A DNA stretch of 11,213 bases, taken from assembly GCA_025360875.1 (NCBI GenBank), contig JANYBI010000095.1:1-11213 (forward strand), in the 5' to 3' direction. The notes under the pieces are model-generated. The model made no database searches and had not been told where the DNA came from. It worked only from the letters and a program-made list of their open reading frames with translations. Both the position numbers and the translations under genes were made by a program. The DNA comes from Lentisphaerota bacterium. Its GTDB lineage: Bacteria > Verrucomicrobiota > Lentisphaeria > Victivallales > GWF2-50-93. Below are positions 1-5,716 of this stretch, in pieces (the first letter of the stretch is position 1; the number at the start of each line of letters is the position of its first letter).

Positions 1-2
1 AT

Positions 3-371
3 CTCCATGATGTCAGGAAGACACTTCCATTGCATGATCTCAAGCCCGAGGAGGAGTATTATCTAGGTGTTTTCCTTGTAGGCGCCTACCAGGAGACGCT
101 TGGCGACCTCCACAACCTTCTCGGCGACACCAATGTCGTCAGCATCAGAGTGAATGACAATGGCGGCTATGAGCTGGTACGGGAGATTGAAGGGGACACC
201 GTTGCCGACGTGCTTTCCTATGTAGAGTATGATCCGAAGTCGATGATGGCCCAGTTCAGGGATCAGGCCGAATTGGCTGTACAGAACGGAAGGATAACAC
301 CGGAAGAACGCAAGGTAATCATGGACGCGTTCGAAAATGGTCTCCGCGGATATACGTATTTCGAAAGATAA
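3..371 (+). CDS. speA: Biosynthetic arginine decarboxylase, C-terminal fragment
   Basis: This is the last 122 codons of a PLP-dependent biosynthetic arginine decarboxylase, which converts arginine to agmatine and CO2 at the head of the agmatine route to putrescine and spermidine. The reading frame is open to the left edge, so the true start lies outside the window. The fragment carries the hallmark C-terminal block of the SpeA family: LPLHDLKP, then YYLGVFLVGAYQETLGDLHN and the GDTN motif, followed by GDTVADVLSYVEYD and the closing GLRGYTYFER. The GAYQE-LGD-HN-L-GDT stretch belongs to the C-terminal barrel of fold-III decarboxylases. Nothing looks broken in the visible part. The next gene begins 53 bp downstream and is functionally unrelated, and an AT-rich inverted repeat begins at this stop codon, so the transcript may end here. 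Identity is confident; the PLP lysine and substrate residues lie outside the window. Confidence 0.93.
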   Translation, partial: LHDVRKTLPLHDLKPEEEYYLGVFLVGAYQETLGDLHNLLGDTNVVSIRVNDNGGYELVREIEGDTVADVLSYVEYDPKSMMAQFRDQAELAVQNGRITPEERKVIMDAFENGLRGYTYFER

Positions 372-394
372 AAATTTACATACTGAAATTTTTA
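369..394. repeat. AT-rich perfect inverted repeat at the speA stop codon
   Basis: TAAAAATTT (369-377) and AAATTTTTA (386-394) are perfect reverse complements of 9 bp separated by the 8-nt loop ACATACTG. The TAA of speA forms the first three bases of the left arm. On either strand the RNA hairpin would have an A-rich 5' side and a U-rich 3' side, which resembles a weak bidirectional terminator without the usual GC core. The same TAAAAATTT...AAATTTTTA arms occur at the fabH stop. The terminator role is inference. Confidence 0.5.
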
Positions 395-424
395 TAGATG
401 AACCCTCATTAAGAATCTACCCCT

Positions 425-1783
425 ATGGCAAGATGCATCCATTTGAAAAGTAAGAAACTGATGGTCTTTGTTGCGGTTGCTCTTGTCCTCACTGTTGCCT
501 ACGCAACTTATTTCCTTGTTCTGGAATATAAGGTGCACTCAAAGGCGTGCGAAATCCGCAAGGCAGGATATCCGGCGAGCCCGGAAGAACTGGAGAAATG
601 GTACGATGAGCCTGTGTCCGGGAATGCGGCAGGATTTTATCTGGAAACTTTTAAAAACTTCGCTAGCAAACCTGAAAACGTAGATGAAGAAAGCCTGATG
701 ATTTGCGGATCTGCGGAAGTTCCGTCAGCCGGAACGGCAATTTTCCCAGAAATGATGAAAACCGCGGAAAATCATCTGATGGCGAATGGAAAGGATCTTG
801 AGCTTGTCCACAAGGCGGCCAGAATGAATTCATGCCGGTTCCCAGTGGAAATCAGTGATCCGGAACGGAATCTTGCATATCATTCAAAACTCCGTCAGGC
901 GGCAAAGCTTCTATACCTGGAGTCTCTTGTATCCGCCGAGGAAGGCGACAATGCCAGGGCTTTTGGCGCGGCATTGGATTCCTGCAGGCTTGCCTCATCT
1001 CTTGAAAATGAACCTCTGCCGGATTCATTCATCATCCAGATGGCATTGCAACATATGGCCATGGATTGCGTTGGAAGACTGATTGCTAAAGGATGCCTCG
1101 ATGAAGGTCAGCTGAAGATGCTCGGGCTGGAAGTTGCCCGGTTCGAAGGGATGAAATCGCTGGAGCGCGCCTATGCTGGAGAGAGAAGCCTCGTACTTTC
1201 GGAATATTATCTCGAGGAATTCATGGAATATGCCATCTATGATTTTCCGGGATCTGTCAGAAAAAACCCGTTCCTGAAAAAAACCGTGTTCTTCCTTTTC
1301 GACGTCTCATGTCTGAGGATGATCAACAACCTTTCATGCATCGGGTTTCTCACGGAGCTCGTTGAGCTCACAAAGGAAAAACCTGAAAACATCATGGCGG
1401 ATATCAACAGGATCGATGGCAGGATAAAAAATCTCCCTTCATACCTGTTCGCCGTCAAGATCTATATGCCGCATCTTTGTTCGATAACCGACAAGAAGCT
1501 CCTTCTTGTTTCGAGGGCAAGGACGCTCCTGGCCGCGATCGCAGTGGAATCCTATCTGGCGAAGAATGGAAAACTGCCTGAAACATTATCGTCTCTTGTT
1601 CCGGAATATTTCGGGGCTGTACCAGTTGATCCTGTTGCAGGAAAACCCATCTTATATAGGAAGACTGAAAAGGGTTTCATCGCATACAGCACCGGAGCCG
1701 ACGGCAAAGACGACAATGGAAATCCCGGTTCGAACGGGGGATTTTCCGCAGGAGAGGATTTTTCTGTCCGGATTGAAAGGTAA
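425..1783 (+). CDS. Membrane-anchored protein of unknown function with pseudopilin-like C-terminus
   Basis: I do not recognise a named family. The 452-residue product has a short basic N-terminus (KSKK, residues 8-11), one hydrophobic segment at about 13-33, and then a large domain expected outside the membrane. After the segment comes AGYPASPEELEKWY (48-60), a block I associate with uncharacterised proteins of planctomycetes and their relatives. Residues 363-412 run RARTLLAAIAVESYLAKNG followed by LPETLSSLVPEYFGAVPVDP, and the end holds YSTGADGKDDNGNPG (421-435). That combination of a helix, a VP-DP turn and an acidic glycine-rich loop resembles the C-terminal part of GspG-type major pseudopilins, where the loop binds calcium. 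No type III signal peptide (G-F-T-x-x-E) is present, so it is not itself an obvious pseudopilin. No Shine-Dalgarno is visible before the ATG; the next Met (residue 13) would remove the positive charges before the membrane helix, so the first start is preferred. Confidence 0.8.
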   Translation: MARCIHLKSKKLMVFVAVALVLTVAYATYFLVLEYKVHSKACEIRKAGYPASPEELEKWYDEPVSGNAAGFYLETFKNFASKPENVDEESLMICGSAEVPSAGTAIFPEMMKTAENHLMANGKDLELVHKAARMNSCRFPVEISDPERNLAYHSKLRQAAKLLYLESLVSAEEGDNARAFGAALDSCRLASSLENEPLPDSFIIQMALQHMAMDCVGRLIAKGCLDEGQLKMLGLEVARFEGMKSLERAYAGERSLVLSEYYLEEFMEYAIYDFPGSVRKNPFLKKTVFFLFDVSCLRMINNLSCIGFLTELVELTKEKPENIMADINRIDGRIKNLPSYLFAVKIYMPHLCSITDKKLLLVSRARTLLAAIAVESYLAKNGKLPETLSSLVPEYFGAVPVDPVAGKPILYRKTEKGFIAYSTGADGKDDNGNPGSNGGFSAGEDFSVRIER

Positions 1784-1810
1784 ACAGGGTGTCAAACCTC
1801 CTTCCGGCCA

Positions 1811-1841
1811 TTGACTTTCCATAAAAATCTTTTAACTTAAT
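1811..1841 (+). promoter_or_regulatory. Candidate sigma70-type promoter for the ribF unit
   Basis: TTGACT (1811-1816, five of six to the -35 consensus) is followed after 19 bp by CTTAAT (1836-1841, four of six to the -10 consensus). The 19-bp spacing is at the long end of the usual range. The site lies in the only sizeable gap upstream of ribF and would give a leader of roughly 14 nt, consistent with the poor Shine-Dalgarno there. This is pattern matching only. Confidence 0.28.
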
Positions 1842-1861
1842 AGGTTGCCAGTAAATTATTT

Positions 1862-2842
1862 ATGACCATGGAATCTTTAAAAAACTCTATTAATACGTCA
1901 TCTGTAGAATCCCTTGCGCAGCATGGGATACGGAGGGTGTCTGTCGCAATTGGCGTCTTTGATGGCGTGCATCTGGGCCACCAGCTTCTCCTGAAGGAGC
2001 TGGTGAAAATCGCAAGGGACACGGATTCGGTTCCGGCGGTCCTCACATTTTATCCGCACCCGCGCCAGGTACTGAATCCCGATGAGCCTCCGCTTCTCAT
2101 CTATTCACAGGAGAAGAAGATCCGGATCATCAATTCCATGGGCATAAGGACTGTCATAACTTTTCCGTTCACCAGGGAGTTCGCCAACGATGATGCCGAG
2201 ACTTTTCTTCAGGACTGCCTATATTCGCCGGACGTCAAGCTGTGCGGGATATGCGTAGGGAGAAAATGGCGGTTCGGCGCCGGGGGGAAAGGCAATATCA
2301 GCACTCTGGACAAGTTCGCAAAAATGGAGAACATAAGGTTTTCCGCAGTGGACGAATACATGCTGGACGGACATCCTGTCAGCAGCACTTCAATAAGGAG
2401 GGCTGTAACTGGCGGGCTTCTGGACGAGGCGAACCGGATGCTTGGGAGGCCGTACAGTCTGGCGGGCAAAGTTGAGCATGGGGAGAGCATAGCCACGAAA
2501 GTGCTTGGGTTTCCGACTGCAAATATATCTGTTTTACAGGGGATAATACCTCCGAAGGGGGTTTATGCCGGTCATGCCGTATATGGAGGGGAAAGATATC
2601 CTGCGGCGATTTCGATAGGGACTGCGCCGACATTCAAGCACAAGGATCCGGCGCATCTTCTAATTGAAGCCCATCTGATGGACGGATTCGATGAGATGAT
2701 ATATGGTAAGCCTCTTGAAATCGAAATTTTGAAATATATAAGGGCTGAACTCTGTTTCTCATCGGCTGAGACCTTGAAGGAGCAGATCAAAAACGACATA
2801 GCAAAGATCAGGGAAATCTTGAAGAAGGAAAAGAAAAAATGA
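1862..2842 (+). CDS. ribF: Bifunctional riboflavin kinase / FMN adenylyltransferase (FAD synthetase)
   Basis: This enzyme phosphorylates riboflavin to FMN and adenylates FMN to FAD in the cytoplasm. The 326-residue length is usual for the bacterial two-domain form. The N-terminal nucleotidyltransferase domain shows GVFDGVHLGH (31-40) with the HxGH nucleotide-binding signature, TFYPHPRQVL (62-71), VGRKWRFGAGGKGN (132-145) and SSTSIRR (174-180). The C-terminal kinase domain shows GRPYSLAGKVEHG (195-207), GFPTAN (216-221) with the PTAN Mg/ATP motif, PPKGVYAG (230-237), IGTAPTF (252-258) and the likely catalytic Glu269 in LIEAHLMD. The block VGRKWRFG has Lys where an Asp is common in this family, a mild variation. 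Start ATG 1862 is chosen as the first in frame; a second ATG sits two codons later and cannot be excluded. The stop overlaps the start of the next gene by 4 bp (ATGA), so translation of the two is probably coupled. Confidence 0.95.
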   Translation: MTMESLKNSINTSSVESLAQHGIRRVSVAIGVFDGVHLGHQLLLKELVKIARDTDSVPAVLTFYPHPRQVLNPDEPPLLIYSQEKKIRIINSMGIRTVITFPFTREFANDDAETFLQDCLYSPDVKLCGICVGRKWRFGAGGKGNISTLDKFAKMENIRFSAVDEYMLDGHPVSSTSIRRAVTGGLLDEANRMLGRPYSLAGKVEHGESIATKVLGFPTANISVLQGIIPPKGVYAGHAVYGGERYPAAISIGTAPTFKHKDPAHLLIEAHLMDGFDEMIYGKPLEIEILKYIRAELCFSSAETLKEQIKNDIAKIREILKKEKKK

Positions 2843-3765
2843 GCGATTCGAAGAAATACACCGTCATAGAACTTGCCGAGGTGCTTAATGTCCCGCGGAC
2901 GACTGTAACCGACTGGCTTGTCAGATATTCCTCCTATATTGACTACAAGATCCAGGGGAAGCGGAAAGTCTATACCGACGCATCGGTAAATGTCCTGAAG
3001 GAGATTTCCGAACTGCGGAACAGCGGTCTTTCCTCGTTTGATATCGAGGAGGAGCTGGCAAAACGGCATCCGGTCCATGGCGAGGTGTCCGACAGGAACC
3101 AGCCGGATGAAGGGGAGATTCCTGCCGGAGAATCGGACAATACTAGCCTGGTTCTCAGGAAGTCCATGACTGAGATGGGGGAAACCATAAAGAACACACT
3201 TCTTGAGATGAACCGCAGGATTGAGGAGATGGAGAAGATAAATAGCCAGACCGCATCAAGGGCCAACATGTGGTTTGCCGTGGTCATCATTCTCTTTTTC
3301 GCCCTGGTAGCCGCAGGAGCCTTCTTCTATCTCAAGATTGAGACTTCATATACTGACAATCAGAAGATACTCCTGGAGAACAGGGCTTATCTCAACGCCT
3401 TGAAGACTGCCCAGGAACAGATGGATTTGAACAAGAATGCCATACGCGAGAAGGAAAATGAGATTTCCAAACTTGAGTCTGGTCTTGACAGGCAGGCGAA
3501 GGAACTGAAGGATTCCGAAAACGCAAGGATCTCGGAAACTATCGAGCTAAAGAACAGGTTCGCAGAAGAAAAATTGAATCTGCTCAAGGAGCTTGACAGC
3601 GCCAGGCAGGACAGGGAGAAATTGACCCAGTTGCAGAATGCAATCCAGAAACAGGCCGACGAGCAGGAGAAACAGCTCAAGAAGGCTGAAGAAAAACCCG
3701 TAGTTGTTCCTCCTCAGGAAAAACCTGCCGAAAAGGAACCGGAAAACAAGGAAGATCCCAAGTGA
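2839..3765 (+). CDS. MerR-type HTH protein with membrane segment and long coiled coil
   Basis: The 308-residue product starts with a MerR-like winged-helix DNA-binding domain (about 6-75: YTVIELAEVLNVPRTTVTDW, then the wing KRKVYTDAS and a second helix pair ending EEELAKRHPV). A polar linker and a short amphipathic helix follow. A clear membrane segment spans about 144-166 (MWFAVVIILFFALVAAGAFF). After it comes a charged heptad-rich coiled coil (about 173-285) and a Pro/Glu/Lys tail (286-308). DNA-binding plus coiled coil recalls chromosome-anchoring proteins such as RacA of Bacillus, but the internal membrane helix is different and no orthology is claimed. If the HTH is cytoplasmic, the coiled coil lies in the periplasm. 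An AAGGAA Shine-Dalgarno (2825-2830) inside ribF precedes the ATG by 8 bp, and the ATGA overlap with ribF indicates cotranscription. Function unknown: a membrane-tethered regulator or a DNA-to-envelope tether are both possible. Confidence 0.85.
   Translation: MSDSKKYTVIELAEVLNVPRTTVTDWLVRYSSYIDYKIQGKRKVYTDASVNVLKEISELRNSGLSSFDIEEELAKRHPVHGEVSDRNQPDEGEIPAGESDNTSLVLRKSMTEMGETIKNTLLEMNRRIEEMEKINSQTASRANMWFAVVIILFFALVAAGAFFYLKIETSYTDNQKILLENRAYLNALKTAQEQMDLNKNAIREKENEISKLESGLDRQAKELKDSENARISETIELKNRFAEEKLNLLKELDSARQDREKLTQLQNAIQKQADEQEKQLKKAEEKPVVVPPQEKPAEKEPENKEDPK
3748..3754 (+). promoter_or_regulatory. Shine-Dalgarno that fixes the GTG start at 3762
   Basis: AAGGAAG lies 7 bp upstream of GTG at 3762, inside the end of the preceding coding sequence. 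Good spacing plus the GTGA stop/start overlap favour this GTG over the in-frame TTG two codons later. Confidence 0.6.
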
Positions 3766-4028
3766 TATTGGATCCCAGGACCATATTCGAAGCGACGATG
3801 CTGATATGTTTTGGTATTGCCTGGCCTTTCTCGATTTGGCGGCTCTGGAAGACAAAGGTTTCCAAGGGCAAGAGCATGTATTTCCTGGGAATAGTCCTGA
3901 TAGGATACATAGCCGGAATAATACATAAGCTGCTCAACTGTCACGACTATGTCATTTATCTATATATGGTGAACACCGTGCTTGTCTCTGTCGACATAGC
4001 CCTGACTTTGAAGTACAGGAAGAATTGA
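3762..4028 (+). CDS. Small three-helix membrane protein, PQ-loop/SemiSWEET-like
   Basis: The 88-residue product has three hydrophobic segments at about 10-27, 39-57 and 63-83, the size and topology of a SemiSWEET half-transporter. The first helix ends in GIAWPFSIWRLWKTKVSKGKS (18-38), which resembles the PQ-loop pattern (P-x-x-x-K-x-x-K-T-K-x-x-x-G-x-S), with Trp-Pro-Phe where Pro-Gln is typical. The third helix holds LYMVNTVLVSVDIAL with an Asn71 placed like the conserved helix-3 Asn of sugar-transporting SWEETs. SemiSWEETs work as dimers to carry sugars, but this divergent branch has no substrate I can name. The GTG start overlaps the stop of the upstream gene by 4 bp and has a good Shine-Dalgarno, so it is the third gene of the ribF unit. 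The real-gene call rests on tight coupling and clean topology; the family call is inference. Confidence 0.72.
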   Translation: MILDPRTIFEATMLICFGIAWPFSIWRLWKTKVSKGKSMYFLGIVLIGYIAGIIHKLLNCHDYVIYLYMVNTVLVSVDIALTLKYRKN

Positions 4029-4036
4029 TTTATGTC

Positions 4037-4051
4037 GCCTCCTGCGGAGGC
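4037..4051. repeat. GC-rich hairpin after the ribF unit
   Basis: GCCTCC (4037-4042), loop TGC, GGAGGC (4046-4051) form a perfect 6-bp stem that begins 8 bp after the stop of the 88-residue gene. A second GGAGG at 4056-4060 could compete for the same CCTCC. A smaller stem, CCGC/GCGG, lies at 4075-4085. There is no T-run directly after the stem, so a canonical terminator is not supported, although it could still protect or end the transcript. Confidence 0.4.
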
Positions 4052-4093
4052 TCTCGGAGGATGAGTTTTACAGTCCGCGCAGCGGGTGAAATA

Positions 4094-4139
4094 TTGGTAC
4101 GTATTCAGTAAACTATGTCGTTTACTTAATCCGTACTAA
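4094..4139. repeat. Long imperfect hairpin upstream of coaX
   Basis: Two 20-nt arms (4094-4113 and 4120-4139) around the 6-nt loop TATGTC pair at 17 Watson-Crick positions plus one G-U, with two single mismatches (4102/4131 and 4106/4127). The inner perfect part is AGTAAAC/GTTTACT and the outer perfect part GTACG/CGTAC. No T-run follows on either strand. The right arm overlaps the candidate -35 of coaX, so it could be an operator, an RNA stem in a leader or a remnant of a small mobile element. Confidence 0.5.
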
Positions 4140-4148
4140 AAATAAAAT
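4121..4148 (+). promoter_or_regulatory. Candidate sigma70-type promoter for coaX
   Basis: TTTACT (4121-4126, four of six) and TAAAAT (4143-4148, five of six) are separated by 16 bp in an AT-rich stretch and would start transcription about 34 nt before the coaX ATG. The -35 lies in the right arm of the long hairpin. Pattern match only. Confidence 0.35.
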
Positions 4149-4188
4149 GTAAAATCATTCTTTTTATGATAAGCATAGGGAAAATACA

Positions 4189-4911
4189 ATGAAACTCCTA
4201 GTCGTGAACATAGGGAATACCAGAGTCCAATACGGAGTCTTCTCCAGAGGGAAAATCCAGGAGATAAGATATTTTCCGACAAAGGACCTTGTCTCCGGGA
4301 AGAAAATGCCGCCTTGGCAGATCTTTGAATTCCCTGTTGTTGTTTCTTCTGTCGTGCCTGAGGCCAGGAAGATCCTTAAGAACAGGAATATCCAGTGGAT
4401 CGGACGGAAATCCAAACTTCCGGTCAGCCTGAAAAATGTCGATTCATCAACTCTGGGCGCGGACAGGATAGCCAATGCCGTGGTGGCTGCGAAATTCGCA
4501 AAGCTGCCGGCGATCATCATTGACTGCGGGACGGCCATCACCATAGACGCTGTGAATTCGAGAAAGGAGTTCATCGGTGGAGCGATACTTCCCGGAAGGA
4601 TGCTTCTGCGAAAGTCGCTGAACGATTTCACGGCACAGCTCCCTCTTGTGTCAATTTCACAGAAAAAACCGAAAGCCATAGGGAAAAACACCATATCCGC
4701 CATATTGAGTGGAACAGATCTTGCTGTACTCGGCTCTGTGAAGGAAGTAATAGCCGGAATAATGAAGGAATCTAATTTCAAAAAATGTACGATACTGGCT
4801 GTCGGAGGAGATTCAGAGTATTTCGTAAGAAATATTCCCGGAGTGAAATCCGGAGGAAAAGATTTCACACTTAAAGGTATAGCCGCGTGCTTTGAGCCTG
4901 GACAGGTTTGA
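4189..4911 (+). CDS. coaX: Type III pantothenate kinase
   Basis: The product phosphorylates pantothenate to 4'-phosphopantothenate, the first committed step of coenzyme A synthesis, and is an ASKHA-fold enzyme insensitive to CoA feedback. The 240 residues match the family length. Motifs in order: VNIGNTRVQYGVF (6-18, phosphate-1 loop), LGADRIANAVVAA (89-101, with Asp92), IIIDCGTAITIDAV (109-122, with Asp112), FIGGAILPGRML (128-139), FTAQLPLV (147-154), GKNTISAILSG (165-175) and AVGGDSEYF (204-212). The one oddity is Asn7 where nearly all ASKHA kinases and CoaX proteins have Asp in D-x-G-N-T; that Asp helps position the metal-bound nucleotide. An AGGGA Shine-Dalgarno (4177-4181) sits 7 bp before the ATG. 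The gene is followed 61 bp later by the trpF-like gene on the same strand. Family identity is firm; full activity is likely but the Asn change leaves some doubt. Confidence 0.93.
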   Translation: MKLLVVNIGNTRVQYGVFSRGKIQEIRYFPTKDLVSGKKMPPWQIFEFPVVVSSVVPEARKILKNRNIQWIGRKSKLPVSLKNVDSSTLGADRIANAVVAAKFAKLPAIIIDCGTAITIDAVNSRKEFIGGAILPGRMLLRKSLNDFTAQLPLVSISQKKPKAIGKNTISAILSGTDLAVLGSVKEVIAGIMKESNFKKCTILAVGGDSEYFVRNIPGVKSGGKDFTLKGIAACFEPGQV

Positions 4912-4962
4912 GAGATAAACGGAATACTGGAAACGGTGGCAAAAACAATTGCTGTAACTACC

Positions 4963-4968
4963 GGGAGG
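4963..4968 (+). promoter_or_regulatory. Ribosome binding site of the trpF-like gene
   Basis: GGGAGG stands 4 bp before the ATG at 4973. It is the strongest Shine-Dalgarno-like sequence in the window, although the spacing is short. It supports this start, after which the protein opens directly with the beta-1 strand KVKICGI. Confidence 0.55.
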
Positions 4969-4972
4969 GCCC

Positions 4973-5644
4973 ATGAAAGTCAAAATCTGCGGTATAAAGA
5001 CCGAAACTGATGTATATGCGGTCATAAAGGCAGGAGCAGATGCCGCCGGACTTCTTGTCGGACAGGTGCATGCTTCAACAGATTTCATCCTGCCAAGCAC
5101 TGCTGCGCGCCTTGCCGAACTGCTTACTCCTTACATAACACCGGTGATCGTCACTCATCTTGCCGATGCGGACGGAATACTAGACATTGTCAAAAAGACG
5201 GACGTTATCACTCTTCAGCTCCATGGCGGAAGCACTCTGGACGATGTGAAAAAAATATGCGATGCCCTCCCGAAAAACGGGAAGATAATATATGCGGTCC
5301 ACGTGATCAAGGGATCCATGGTGCCGGCTCTGGAGGAATTCTATCCTTTCATTGACGCCATACTTCTGGACAGCTATAACATGGTTACCGGTCAGGTTGG
5401 AGGAACCGGGCAGGTACATGACTGGGAGCGCAGCGCGGAAATAGTGAAGGACTCGCCAGTTCCGGTAATTCTTGCCGGCGGACTGAATCCGGATAATGTG
5501 GCCGAGGCGGTAAGGATGGTCAAACCCTACGGAGTGGATGCCAACAGCGGACTCAAGAATCCTGATGGCAGCCGCAATGCCAAACTCTGCCTGAATTTCA
5601 CGGTCAATGCCAGGAAAGCCTGGATGGAGATGATTTCTACCTAG
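4973..5644 (+). CDS. TrpF-like (beta/alpha)8-barrel isomerase, divergent
   Basis: The 223-residue protein belongs to the phosphoribosylanthranilate isomerase family, whose classical member catalyses the Amadori rearrangement of PRA to CdRP in tryptophan synthesis. Catalytic residues are kept: Cys6 in KVKICGI (general base) and Asp133 in AILLDS (general acid). Other family blocks are LQLHGG (81-86), GGTGQVHDW (143-151), ILAGGLNPDNV (166-176) and YGVDANSGLK (186-195). It departs from ordinary TrpF at GLLVGQVHASTDFILPSTAA (26-45). There the usual F-x-x-x-S-x-R block that supplies the arginine binding the anthranilate carboxylate is replaced, and the next strand reads PVIVTHLADA instead of the usual V-G-V-F. 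I recall such variants as TrpF-like paralogues in several phyla, without a firm function. No other trp gene lies nearby. It may be a genuine but divergent TrpF, or an isomerase acting on a different aminosugar phosphate; I therefore give no symbol. Confidence 0.85.
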   Translation: MKVKICGIKTETDVYAVIKAGADAAGLLVGQVHASTDFILPSTAARLAELLTPYITPVIVTHLADADGILDIVKKTDVITLQLHGGSTLDDVKKICDALPKNGKIIYAVHVIKGSMVPALEEFYPFIDAILLDSYNMVTGQVGGTGQVHDWERSAEIVKDSPVPVILAGGLNPDNVAEAVRMVKPYGVDANSGLKNPDGSRNAKLCLNFTVNARKAWMEMIST

Positions 5645-5716
5645 ACAGAAATCATAACGGATTAAACATGGAATTTTGGATTCAATAGTTGGAGTTCACA
5701 GCTTTAGCGTGTCTTA

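Noticed and set aside
2572..3078. 168-codon frame antisense across the ribF / MerR-protein junction
   Set aside because: Opposite two confident genes with overlapping stop/start; no recognisable motif.
3909..4763. 14-nt direct repeat ATAGCCGGAATAAT at 3909-3922 and 4750-4763
   Set aside because: Both copies are coding and specify Ile-Ala-Gly-Ile in helices of unrelated proteins; single chance match with shared codon choice.
4164..4868. 234-codon open frame antisense to coaX
   Set aside because: It lies almost wholly opposite a gene with a full set of family motifs, has low-complexity Ser/Phe/Ile-rich content typical of an antisense shadow, and no family signal.
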